The notes under the pieces were generated by a model. The model searched no databases and was not told where the DNA came from. It saw only the letters and a list, made by a program, of their open reading frames with translations. From Alishewanella tabrizica (GTDB lineage: Bacteria > Pseudomonadota > Gammaproteobacteria > Enterobacterales > Alteromonadaceae), in contig NZ_BMYR01000001.1 in the NCBI RefSeq assembly GCF_014652375.1, positions 172,292 to 236,291 of the forward strand: a DNA stretch of 64,000 bases. Direction: 5' to 3'. Within the stretch, counting starts at the first letter, position 1. Each line of letters begins with the position of its first letter. The position numbers and the translations under genes are program-made. Below, in pieces: positions 27,285 to 35,961 of the stretch.

Positions 27285-29279
27285 CTATTCATAACGCGCA
27301 ATACGAAAGCCAATATCGTCAGCAGGCGCATTGCCTTCTGCTCGGATACTTGCTCGTAATTCTTTTAAACGGCCGGATTTAAAGGATGCACCTTTAACAA
27401 CATGGCTTTGTCCATTCTGTGCTGGTCCAACGTAATCTTGCTGTACGTCGGTGGTATTGGGCACGCTGAGTGTGTAGCTATCGTGTACCCATTCCCGCAC
27501 ATTGCCATCTAAATCAAAAAACCCTGCGCGCTCCGCTTTAAAGCTGCCCACGGGCGCTTTACCCGCAAAACCATCTTGGTAATCTCGAAAGAAGAATGGC
27601 TGTTGCCCTTGTAACGCGGAATCGGCAAAATTACCTTGTTGCGTTCGTAACCGCTCTTCGTTGCCCCAAACATAGGTGGTGCGCGCGGCACGTCGATTGT
27701 GCTTGGCGATAAATTCCCACTCCGCTTCGGTTAATAAACGGTAGCCTGTACTGTTGGCACGGATCCCATTTACACGGTTACCCTGCACGGTGTAAAATGG
27801 TTCTAACCCCTCTTGCTCGCTTAGCCAATTGCAGAATTTAACCGCATCAAGCCAGGAAACCTGGGTAACAGGTAATGTCGATGCAGAGCTACCTCCTTGA
27901 AAAGCGGCATACTGCGCCTCCGTAATTTCGTGAGCTGACACCAAAATATTACGGCTAAAACTGACGGGAATCGCATGCTCATTTCGGCCACGATCGGTCT
28001 CGTTTGGCGGAGATCCCATCGTAAACGGCTTAGGCTGTACCGCAATAAATTGGATGCCTATGCTAGCGGAGAATAACGCTTGTCCCTCAGCCCGACGCGC
28101 AGCAAATTCGGTTTTCAATTCAGCACGCACCCGTTGTGCTTGCCGTGCGCTTGGTGTCACGGTGCGCTGCACAGTCCGATAGCCGGCTTTTCGAAACTCT
28201 ACTTGCTGTGCTATCGACGGTAGCGATAACGTTATGGGTGTTTGTCCCTGCCGTTGCCCATTGATCCATACCTCGGCGACTTCGTTACTGCTAAACTGTA
28301 CTTCCCCAAACTCAGCCGTTAACGCAAAGGTAAGGGTTTGCTGCTGCCCAGCGTTGAGCTGAACACGCTGACTTTGTGAAAGGTAGCCGGCTTTTTCATA
28401 GCGTAATGTATGGGCTTTACCAGCCTCTACACGCACCGTTTGCTGCGTGGTTGGCGTAACAGGTTGACCGTTAACCAATAAAATACCATCGCTAGGACTG
28501 AGTTGCAGCTGTAGGGTAGCCTGCTCGGGGCGTAAAAAGTAATCACGTTGCTGTAGTGGTTGCTGATAGCTCAGTGTAATGGTTTCGGTTACAGGCTCAT
28601 AACCGGCAAGCGTAATGGTAACGGCATAGGCGCCACCCGATTGTGATAACGTAAGTGGTGTTTGCCCTACCGATGCGCCATTTACACTGATCAGCGCACC
28701 TGATGGACGAGAGCTTAACTGCAATTGCCCCGCGACAGGTGTTAAAGAAAGCGTTTGTTGGATCGCATCGCCAGCGAGCAGCGATACGCTGACACTGTTC
28801 GGCTGATAAAACGGATGTTCGGCAGTAATCTCATAACGACCAGGTGCAAAAGGCGCCTGAAAGCGCGCCGCTTGTGCGATTAATTGGCCATTAACATGCC
28901 AATTTATGTCATCCAGCGTGGGGGCGGTAACGAAATCTACACTCGCGGGCATAGGATCTAACGTCACACTGATCTGACTATCTTGTGTGGCCACTACAGT
29001 CAGCGTTTTTGCTGCATATTTGTGGGCACTGATCCGTATTTGCGCCTCTGCACCCAGCAAATAAAACGTATTATCAATAAAAAAGCCAGCGCCTTGTTCT
29101 ACTGAGAATTGCTGACTTGTTGCGGCCTCCGCAGGTAATACCTGTACCGTAAACCCTTTTAACAAAAATAACCACGCAAGATAACCGCACAAGACGATTG
29201 ATAATACGCTGGCGGAACCCAGCACCACCCACTTACGCTTGCGTTGTTCCGCATAAATAGCTTCATCAATACGATTCAC
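27285..29279 (-). CDS. PEGA-repeat and formylglycine-generating-enzyme (SUMF1)-like membrane protein
   Basis: A 664-residue protein starting at a GTG 6 bases after CAGGAG. The cytoplasmic N-tail NRIDEAIYAEQRKRKW is followed by one membrane helix (about 18-38). Several PEGA-type beta repeats follow (for example LSSRPSGALISVNGASVGQT, FSSNEVAEVWINGQRQGQTP). A C-terminal SUMF1/FGE-like domain (about 405-664) has FTMGSPPNETDRGRNEH, VTQVSWLDAVKFCNWLSEQE, YRLLTEAEWEFIAKH and LDGNVREWVHDS. The paired cysteines of true formylglycine enzymes were not seen near the end, so a binding role is more likely than catalysis. It is probably periplasmic, near peptidoglycan or an envelope ligand. Confidence 0.85.
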   Translation of the reverse strand: MNRIDEAIYAEQRKRKWVVLGSASVLSIVLCGYLAWLFLLKGFTVQVLPAEAATSQQFSVEQGAGFFIDNTFYLLGAEAQIRISAHKYAAKTLTVVATQDSQISVTLDPMPASVDFVTAPTLDDINWHVNGQLIAQAARFQAPFAPGRYEITAEHPFYQPNSVSVSLLAGDAIQQTLSLTPVAGQLQLSSRPSGALISVNGASVGQTPLTLSQSGGAYAVTITLAGYEPVTETITLSYQQPLQQRDYFLRPEQATLQLQLSPSDGILLVNGQPVTPTTQQTVRVEAGKAHTLRYEKAGYLSQSQRVQLNAGQQQTLTFALTAEFGEVQFSSNEVAEVWINGQRQGQTPITLSLPSIAQQVEFRKAGYRTVQRTVTPSARQAQRVRAELKTEFAARRAEGQALFSASIGIQFIAVQPKPFTMGSPPNETDRGRNEHAIPVSFSRNILVSAHEITEAQYAAFQGGSSASTLPVTQVSWLDAVKFCNWLSEQEGLEPFYTVQGNRVNGIRANSTGYRLLTEAEWEFIAKHNRRAARTTYVWGNEERLRTQQGNFADSALQGQQPFFFRDYQDGFAGKAPVGSFKAERAGFFDLDGNVREWVHDSYTLSVPNTTDVQQDYVGPAQNGQSHVVKGASFKSGRLKELRASIRAEGNAPADDIGFRIARYE

Positions 29280-29291
29280 TGCATACTCCTG

Positions 29292-30791
29292 TTAAATGCG
29301 TACTTTACAGTGCACAGCAACATCAATGGGGGCATTATCAGCGTGTACCGCAACGGTAACAATTTCCGTTCGATAGCCTTTACACACCCCTTCAAACTGA
29401 TAGGTGCCAGGCGCTAGCTGCAGTGTTTTCTCTTTTACTTCACCCACATTCCCCACCCCTAACACGCGAATCGTCGTGCGATTATCACTGGTAATTCTCA
29501 CGGCAACAGGCTGCTGCTTTATAGTAAGCTGTGCATGTAACTGTGTTTGAAGCGTCGCTAATTTGGCACTGTACGGGTTAAGCGCATCGGCTTCAGTGAT
29601 GGCTTGCGCGGCTAATTGCTGAATATTGCTGTCGGTTAAACGTTCGGGTTGGCGTAAAAATCGCGCCAGTTTTTCTGATACCGCAGCAATCTGCTCTGCT
29701 ACTTGGCGCGCCTGCTGTAACTCGGGATGATCGGGGGCGACGCTTAACGCTTTATTCGCTAATAACAACACGGTGGGCCATTCGTCGGCGGCACGAAATA
29801 CATTAATCTGTTCTAATGCCGATTGCACCACCTCTTGTTGTTCCGCGCGCGCAAGCTGTTGCTGTATCTCTTGTAGCTCAGGGCGATTAGGCGCAATCCC
29901 CTTTGCCACCGTTAACGCTTGGCGAGCATCGGCATAGCGTTGATTCTCTATTGCTGTTATGGCTTGGGTTAAAGCACGTTGAAAAGCCTGTTGCTGCGAA
30001 GCGCCTTTTAAACTCGCTAAACGCGCTTGAGCATGTGCATCGGCTGCATCAAGTTGGCTGATCTGTGTCAGTAGCGTTTGCTGCTTAGCGGTATTATTTT
30101 CTAACTCGGCTACTCGAACTTGCTCCCATAATACTTGTACGTCTGCCGCAACCGCTAAACGTTGTTGTAACTGTACTGCGGGGGGATACTGTGGATGAAT
30201 AGCGAGTGTACGATTGTTGTGAATAGTGGCTTGAGCAAGATCAGCTTGTGCAAATGCCTGCATGGCCGCAGAGTGTGCTTGCTGATAAGCTGCATGAAAG
30301 GCATCGATATGAGCTTGAGCCTGCTGTTGAATTACCGGCAGTAGTGCTGCCGTCTCAGCATACTTTTGCTGCCCATACCATTGATAAGCTTGCTGCATGT
30401 CGGTCTGTAGTTGAAAAACCGTTGCCTGCTGCCACGCATTGAGTAAGGGATCTGCCACTAAGGCGTTTACTTGGTTATTTGTCTCTGATAACAGCTGCTG
30501 TAAACGACTACGATCTTCTGCAGAAAACGGCGTTGACTCTCCCCCTAGCGCGCCAGTGGGTGCGGCTGAAAGTGTCACACCTGTGGGCGCGGCTGAAATA
30601 ACACCTGTTGACGCAGCTGGAAATGGCGTAACAGGCGCGACTTCATGCGTAGAAGATGCAGGTAACATGAGGACCACGCCCCAGGCTAACCCTATCGCGA
30701 ATACAACACCTGTACTGATGCCGGCGTAACGAAACCAACGCGATTTTTGAGCCCGTTGTTCTCCCTGTATTTGTTCATCTAACGTGGTCAC
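29292..30791 (-). CDS. membrane-anchored coiled/TPR-like protein with C-terminal PEGA-like domain
   Basis: A 499-residue protein starting at GTG 30791 after AAGGAATAG. Its N-tail TTLDEQIQGEQRAQKSRW resembles that of the next gene's product (shared DE-x-I-x-x-EQR pattern), followed by one membrane helix (about 22-44). A Thr/Ala/Pro linker leads to a long Ala/Gln-rich helical region (about 85-400) with TPR-like periodicity (NRPELQEIQQQLARAEQQ, APDHPELQQARQVAEQI). The C-terminus (LGVGNVGEVKEKTLQLAPGT, YQFEGVCKGYRTEIV) looks like a PEGA-type sandwich. It lies 12 bases upstream of the SUMF1 gene. The function is unknown. Confidence 0.8.
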   Translation of the reverse strand: MTTLDEQIQGEQRAQKSRWFRYAGISTGVVFAIGLAWGVVLMLPASSTHEVAPVTPFPAASTGVISAAPTGVTLSAAPTGALGGESTPFSAEDRSRLQQLLSETNNQVNALVADPLLNAWQQATVFQLQTDMQQAYQWYGQQKYAETAALLPVIQQQAQAHIDAFHAAYQQAHSAAMQAFAQADLAQATIHNNRTLAIHPQYPPAVQLQQRLAVAADVQVLWEQVRVAELENNTAKQQTLLTQISQLDAADAHAQARLASLKGASQQQAFQRALTQAITAIENQRYADARQALTVAKGIAPNRPELQEIQQQLARAEQQEVVQSALEQINVFRAADEWPTVLLLANKALSVAPDHPELQQARQVAEQIAAVSEKLARFLRQPERLTDSNIQQLAAQAITEADALNPYSAKLATLQTQLHAQLTIKQQPVAVRITSDNRTTIRVLGVGNVGEVKEKTLQLAPGTYQFEGVCKGYRTEIVTVAVHADNAPIDVAVHCKVRI

Positions 30792-30816
30792 GTGCTATTC
30801 CTTGCCTTGAGCAGCA

Positions 30817-32121
30817 TTACAATTGTGTGTCGGGTGTCGCTTCTAACTGATATATCTCAAGCAAACGTTGCCTAAGTTGAGTATATTGCTCGCTGGCAGT
30901 ACCCTTCAATTCAATGGTTTGATCATTTAACTCAACGACTTGCGGCGTGACTTTAATATCCAGATTTTGTCCCATTTCACTTAACACATCACGCTGCGCG
31001 CTGACTTGACGATTCGTTTCAATCGCTTTTGACAAACTGTATACGGCGGTTGCGCCAGCAGCTATGGCCCCAATTTCACCTGCGGTAGAATTGGAGTTTT
31101 TTGCTAACATAATACCCAGCACGGCACCGCCAGCCGCAACTAATTGCTGCGTAGCACGTTCTGCTTTCTTACGGCGGATATCTGCGGCAATCGGCAAGGT
31201 TTCACGTTGATATTTCAAATAAGCATCGTGTGTTTGGGCATAAAACGCTTCGTAGCTGTCTTGTAATTGATCGACAAATTGCTCATCTTTATTTTGTAGT
31301 AACTGCACACGTTGCAGCATGGGATCTTGAGGTGATGGCGTACCGGTTAATTGAAATACCGTTTGGCGCGAGGTGATCCCTTTGCGTTTGTTCACTAAAT
31401 AGCGCGAAAACGCCTCAGGACTATACATGGCGGCATAACGTACATCCGATACCTGTTGAATGGCTTTTTTCTCAGCATCAGATTTTTTAATCAGTAAATC
31501 ATATATATAAGCTGCAATATCATTAAAGATAGGGGCATAGGGGTTTTGATCTTTACGAAATGCGTCGCGGTAAAAAGCTTCTCCTACCTGATGCTCAAAG
31601 GTTTTTTCGCCCCAAACATCATTGGTCGCGTCCATTACACGTACGCTAATTTTCACCGTTTCAGTATCAGAGTAATTGATTTTACCCAACACATAAACAT
31701 CTGCAGAAGCAGAGGCATCGGGGGTAATGTTAATGGCACCAAAGGCTTTGGTTGCGGCCAAGGCTTTTTTAGTATCGATCGCGAAACGATTGGCTTCGAG
31801 TCGACGTACTTGCGGCCAAATATCTTGTTCAGCGACTTTTTTATCATCAATATTGCCACGAGCATCTAGCGGAATACCGGGGTCAAAGACAGGGATCGCC
31901 ACATCCAAAAAAATCGAAGAATTATAATTAAATTGCCGCTTTACCGTGCCAAGTTCTGGTGTTTTTGTGGGACCAGCTATTGCAGGCCCAACCGAGCTGA
32001 CATTGGTTTGTGTGCTTTGACAACCACTCAATAGCAAAACGGATAAGGTGAGGCTAGTGATTAACCAATGCTTTGCTAACACAACACCCTGAAAAATGTT
32101 TATCTTACTCAGTATACTCAT
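30817..32121 (-). CDS. outer-membrane-type lipoprotein of the vWA cluster
   Basis: A 434-residue probable lipoprotein with lipobox LLLSGC at Cys34 and Gln at +2, which favours outer-membrane sorting. The N-terminal domain (about 55-200) has SSIFLDVAIPVFDPGIPLDA and VYVLGKINYSDTETVKISVR, a beta-rich pattern reminiscent of TolB/CsgG-like N-domains. A charged helical segment follows (190-320), then a Gly/Ala-rich hydrophobic stretch VAAGGAVLGIMLA. The ATG at 32121 has a weak ribosome site; a GTG near residue 14 is an alternative. It precedes the 499-residue gene by 25 bases. No named family is claimed. Confidence 0.75.
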   Translation of the reverse strand: MSILSKINIFQGVVLAKHWLITSLTLSVLLLSGCQSTQTNVSSVGPAIAGPTKTPELGTVKRQFNYNSSIFLDVAIPVFDPGIPLDARGNIDDKKVAEQDIWPQVRRLEANRFAIDTKKALAATKAFGAINITPDASASADVYVLGKINYSDTETVKISVRVMDATNDVWGEKTFEHQVGEAFYRDAFRKDQNPYAPIFNDIAAYIYDLLIKKSDAEKKAIQQVSDVRYAAMYSPEAFSRYLVNKRKGITSRQTVFQLTGTPSPQDPMLQRVQLLQNKDEQFVDQLQDSYEAFYAQTHDAYLKYQRETLPIAADIRRKKAERATQQLVAAGGAVLGIMLAKNSNSTAGEIGAIAAGATAVYSLSKAIETNRQVSAQRDVLSEMGQNLDIKVTPQVVELNDQTIELKGTASEQYTQLRQRLLEIYQLEATPDTQL

Positions 32122-32148
32122 GGCTCTGTTATCACCTTATCTCTGCAG

Positions 32149-32823
32149 TTACGAACAGCCGTATTGCGTCATTAACGCTTTAAAATGTGTTTTTTCACTT
32201 TCCGTTGTTGCACCAGCCAAACCTTGTTTTACGGTATCACACACGGCGGATGTGCCCGACTTACTCTGGCCCTTTTGCGTATTAGTCGAGGGCGTCGAGG
32301 GCATATGTTGTGCGCCAGAAGATATTTCAGGTGCCTCGCTGTTCGCTGCTGCGACCCCCTCTGTTGTAGCAGCGCTTGGCGCATCTCCCTGTGCTGCCGC
32401 ACCCAAAGCACCAAGACGCTCTGCGTTACTCGTCACGGCTTGCTCCATACACCTATCACTGCGATTAAGATTGTCTGCGAAATCTTGATCCATCTTTTGC
32501 ACTAATTCGGCTTTAGTGAGTTCGCGGCCATCAATATCTTTAAAGTCAATGAGGCTACAATCGCTAAAAGCCGCGCGTTGATTTGGTGCACTATTAAGTG
32601 TACTTGTTGTACTTGGTGAACTTGGCGCACCTATTGTACTGGGCGTACCGCCTGATGCTGCGGTTGAGGTTGCTGCAGTAGGCGGCGGGACTATAGAAGG
32701 CTGTGCACAAGCCGGGAGTGTTATACAATATAACAGAGTACTGAACACCCACACATGAGGGCGATGTTTTGGCATGGCATACCCTAATCGCGCAACTAAA
32801 TTACGCTGCTGAATGTTTATCAT
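32149..32823 (-). CDS. exported protein of unknown function, first gene of the vWA cluster
   Basis: A 224-residue protein. ATG 32823 is chosen for the perfect AGGAGG 4 bases upstream; ATG 32775 would give a shorter signal peptide. The hydrophobic segment VWVFSTLLYCITLPACAQ contains LPAC, a possible lipobox. A long Ser/Thr/Ala/Pro-rich linker follows (about 45-85), then a small domain with CSLIDFKDIDGRELTKAELV and four to five cysteines, and a second low-complexity stretch before the Cys-containing C-terminus TQYGCS. Its composition suggests an envelope tether. It lies 27 bases upstream of the lipoprotein gene. No family was recognised. Confidence 0.65.
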   Translation of the reverse strand: MINIQQRNLVARLGYAMPKHRPHVWVFSTLLYCITLPACAQPSIVPPPTAATSTAASGGTPSTIGAPSSPSTTSTLNSAPNQRAAFSDCSLIDFKDIDGRELTKAELVQKMDQDFADNLNRSDRCMEQAVTSNAERLGALGAAAQGDAPSAATTEGVAAANSEAPEISSGAQHMPSTPSTNTQKGQSKSGTSAVCDTVKQGLAGATTESEKTHFKALMTQYGCS

Positions 32824-32892
32824 GATGCCTCCTGCAACAGCCAATGTGTGCTTATCTTAGAGAATTTTCAAACGTTTATCCAGCAGCAAAAT

Positions 32893-34974
32893 TTACTGTA
32901 AATCAATGCGATATTCTGCAAAACCGGTCGGTAACGTTTTAATTTTTGTCATGGGCCTAAATTGTTGTGTTTTTACAAAATGATCGGCGATCTCTGAGTC
33001 TTGTGTTTGAAAACGAATGTCTAACGTCACTGGGCTTTGTAATGGTAATAAACGCCAATTGTGATCAGCCGCTGGCTGAACTGCCGCCAGGTAACGCTGA
33101 GTTGCGCTATCAAATTTGGACTGTGCTGTAATGTAATTAACCAACACTTCCCGATTGGTATCCGGTGTTTCTAAAATAACCTTATGGCTGCCAGTCCCCG
33201 CAAATAGCCCCGTAAAAGCACGATAGTTATTGGTGGCAACAATAAACGCTTGTGCAGCAAAGGCGTCGCCAGTTAAACGCTTACCAGTAGCATCAATATA
33301 ACTTAGGTTGACAATACGGGACGCATTCGCATCTTCAAGCTCACAGCGGCCATTAAATTTTGCGGGTTGGCTTACATCAATCTGATACTCAATACCGTTG
33401 ATCACATCAAAGTTGTAGGTGGCATGTGCCGTATTAATAAGTTGTTGCGGTGCAGAGCTAGTAATATCAATACGATTAAACTGGTTGGCAGCACATTCTA
33501 ACCAATCTTTAATTTCTGCGCCTGTTGCCTTAACTGCCACTAGGGTATTGGGGTACTGATATAAATCAGCCGCATTTCGAAAACTCAGCTCGCCTTTTGC
33601 AACCTGCACATACTGCTGGGCATCGTTACTGCTATTGCGTCGACCGCCCGCTTTAAAGGGCGCCGCTGCAGATAAAACCGGTAGATGCAGCCATTCAGTA
33701 GGTAAAAGACTTTTCACCCGTGCTTGCTGGGCATCGGCAACAATTTGTACCGTAGGATCATCTTGGATTTGCGCTAAAAAACTGTACATATCACTCGCAG
33801 CATACCCGATGGGGCGCTGCATAAAGTCGATAGTACCCTGATGGCCCGCAGTAACCGCTTTTACCACTGCTGAATCTGCCGTCACCAATGCCTGCTGTGT
33901 AGTATGATCAAACACGGGTAACGCTTTAGCAGTGGCCGCGATAACCTGCCAACCTGAAGCACTAGGGCTTAACGTTAAATCCACAACACCCAAGTGATCG
34001 CCCCAGCGTCCTGGGATGACGGTAGGCACGCCATTAATTAAGCCTGTCGAGATATCGGTATTAGGCAAGTGTTGATAACGGGCATCTGGAAATAACGAAT
34101 GACTGTGACCAGAAAGCACCGCGTTGACATCGGGCAACAGCGTTAAGGCATAGGCAAGTTGTTCAGCCTGTGGATCAGGTGTATCAGTCGCTTGTCCTAA
34201 GCCGGAATGCGCCAACACAATGATAACGTCAGCACCTTCAGCTTTCATTTTCGGGATCATTTGCTGCGCGCTAGTTAAGATACTCTCAACCCGAATTTTT
34301 CCAGCTAAGTGCTGCTTGTCCCATTGCATCACTTGCGGCGGCACAAATCCGATATAACCCACATTTATGTGCTGCGTTTCACCAGCAGTGTCGAGTACAG
34401 CCTTTTTCTGAATAAGGTAAGGTGGATAAAGATGATCGCCATTGAACACCCCTTCGCGGCATTGCTCAGCAGCACAATACACATTCGCACTGATATAGGG
34501 AAAATTAGCACCTGCAAGCGTTTGATACATAAAGTCTAAGCCAAAGTTAAACTCATGATTGCCCAAGGTGGCTACATCATAATTTAGTACATTCATTGCT
34601 TGCATGACCGGATGAATCTCGCCTGCGGCTAATCCTTTAAAAGCGACATAATCACCAAGCGGGCTACCTTGAATTAAATCGCCGTTATCTACTAGCACAC
34701 TGTTAGGAACCTCGGCTCGCGCGGCGGCAATAAGACTGGCAGTGCGGGCTAATCCCAACGTCGCATCGGTATTTCCGGTATAGTAATTGTAATCCATGAT
34801 ATTGGCATGAAGATCAGTGGTTTCTAATACCCTTAAGTGCACCACAGGCTGTGGTTCTTGCTCTGTCTTAAGTTCGGTAAGCTGACTGTGGTTGGCTTTT
34901 GAACATCCCAGCAGGCTCATCGTTAGCAAAACAGACAGCGTGGCAGGGCTGAAGGAAGTATGGCGTCTTAACAT
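32893..34974 (-). CDS. cpdB: 2',3'-cyclic-nucleotide 2'-phosphodiesterase/3'-nucleotidase
   Basis: A 693-residue enzyme that degrades cyclic nucleotides and 3'-nucleotides outside the cytoplasm. The metallophosphatase part has LETTDLHANIMDY, VDNGDLIQGSPLGDY, TLGNHEFNFG and VLSGHSHSLFPD in order. The C-terminal 5'-nucleotidase domain includes SFRNAADLYQYPNTLVAVKA. Instead of a plain signal peptide, the N-terminus ends LLGCSKA (Cys24), so it looks like a lipoprotein. It is divergent from a MetR-like regulator gene, with 103 bases between them, and ends 69 bases before the first vWA-cluster gene. Confidence 0.93.
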   Translation of the reverse strand: MLRRHTSFSPATLSVLLTMSLLGCSKANHSQLTELKTEQEPQPVVHLRVLETTDLHANIMDYNYYTGNTDATLGLARTASLIAAARAEVPNSVLVDNGDLIQGSPLGDYVAFKGLAAGEIHPVMQAMNVLNYDVATLGNHEFNFGLDFMYQTLAGANFPYISANVYCAAEQCREGVFNGDHLYPPYLIQKKAVLDTAGETQHINVGYIGFVPPQVMQWDKQHLAGKIRVESILTSAQQMIPKMKAEGADVIIVLAHSGLGQATDTPDPQAEQLAYALTLLPDVNAVLSGHSHSLFPDARYQHLPNTDISTGLINGVPTVIPGRWGDHLGVVDLTLSPSASGWQVIAATAKALPVFDHTTQQALVTADSAVVKAVTAGHQGTIDFMQRPIGYAASDMYSFLAQIQDDPTVQIVADAQQARVKSLLPTEWLHLPVLSAAAPFKAGGRRNSSNDAQQYVQVAKGELSFRNAADLYQYPNTLVAVKATGAEIKDWLECAANQFNRIDITSSAPQQLINTAHATYNFDVINGIEYQIDVSQPAKFNGRCELEDANASRIVNLSYIDATGKRLTGDAFAAQAFIVATNNYRAFTGLFAGTGSHKVILETPDTNREVLVNYITAQSKFDSATQRYLAAVQPAADHNWRLLPLQSPVTLDIRFQTQDSEIADHFVKTQQFRPMTKIKTLPTGFAEYRIDLQ

Positions 34975-35077
34975 CTTGGTCCGCTCTTAATAGATTGCCT
35001 TGACAAAAGGTACAGGCTTAACGAAAAGTGCAGTATAAACGATAATACTGAAACATAAATATGAGTGTTTAACCACT

Positions 35078-35959
35078 ATGCTAGAAAAAATGCATCTGAG
35101 TATTTTGCGTGAAATTGCCCGCCAAGGTTCGCTCACCGCAGCTGCGGAGCAGCTTAACTTATCCCAATCTGCGCTTAGCCATAGCATTAAAAAATTAGAG
35201 CATGTATTAGCGTTAGCGCTGTGGGTAAAGGATGGCCGGAATATTAAATTGACCGCCGCAGGTGAGTATTTGTTGGGGCAGGCAAATCGAATTTTGCCGC
35301 AATTTGAACGCGTAGAAGAAACCTTAAAGCAATTTGCTGCCAATGAGCGAGGTACGTTGCATATTGGCATGGAATGCCATCCCTGTTATCAGTGGCTATT
35401 ACGTGTCGTTAATCCGTTTTTAGCCACCTCACCGGGTGTAGATATTGATGTAAAGCAACAATTTCAATTTGGCGGAATGGCCGCCCTATTCAATTACGAT
35501 ATTGATATTCTGATCACACCGGATCCGATCCAAAAAGACAGTATTCACTTTGAGCCGGTGTTTCCATACGAACAAGTGCTTATCGTTAGCCAACACAGCA
35601 AACTCAGCACGGTTGCACAGCTCACCCCCCAACAGTTAAATGATCAAACCCTATTTACCTATCCAGTTGATCTGGCCAGATTAGACATTTTTCAGCAGTT
35701 TTTATTACCCGCGCAATGCTTACCACAAAAACATAAAACGCTAGAAGACACCGATATTATTCTGCAAATGGTAGCAGCCAATCGTGGCGTGGCTGCTATG
35801 CCAAAATGGTTAGCGCTGGAATACGCAAAAACGCTGCCCATCGTCGCCATTAGGCTTGGTAACGACGGGATCCACAAGCATATTCACGTGGGTTACCGCA
35901 AACACGAGCAGCACAATAAACATATCGAAACCTTTATTGCGCTGGCTAAAAATCTTTAA
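35078..35959 (+). CDS. LysR-family regulator, MetR-like
   Basis: A 293-residue transcription factor. The helix-turn-helix is at about residues 5-62 (LREIARQGSLTAAAEQLNLS, QSALSHSIKKLE). The effector domain resembles E. coli MetR: LHIGMECHPCYQWLLRVVNP, YDIDILITPDPI, LFTYPVDLARLDIFQQFLLP and ILQMVAANRGVAAMPKW. MetR responds to homocysteine and controls methionine genes. No metE or metH is next to it; the divergent neighbour is cpdB. The ATG at 35078 has a weak ribosome site, and ATG 35090 is possible. Its stop is 3 bases from the convergent chemoreceptor stop. Confidence 0.85.
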   Translation: MLEKMHLSILREIARQGSLTAAAEQLNLSQSALSHSIKKLEHVLALALWVKDGRNIKLTAAGEYLLGQANRILPQFERVEETLKQFAANERGTLHIGMECHPCYQWLLRVVNPFLATSPGVDIDVKQQFQFGGMAALFNYDIDILITPDPIQKDSIHFEPVFPYEQVLIVSQHSKLSTVAQLTPQQLNDQTLFTYPVDLARLDIFQQFLLPAQCLPQKHKTLEDTDIILQMVAANRGVAAMPKWLALEYAKTLPIVAIRLGNDGIHKHIHVGYRKHEQHNKHIETFIALAKNL

Positions 35960-35961
35960 AA

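Noticed and set aside
27285-29279. True formylglycine-generating enzyme acting on a sulfatase
   Set aside because: The SUMF1 fold is clear, but the catalytic cysteine pair near the C-terminus was not seen and no sulfatase is encoded nearby, so catalysis is not claimed.
24317-32823. Zorya-type anti-phage system
   Set aside because: A MotA-like protein is present, but ZorB has a MotB/OmpA-type peptidoglycan-binding domain and the system has helicase/nuclease effectors. Here the partners are vWA, PEGA and SUMF1-like proteins and no nuclease is nearby.
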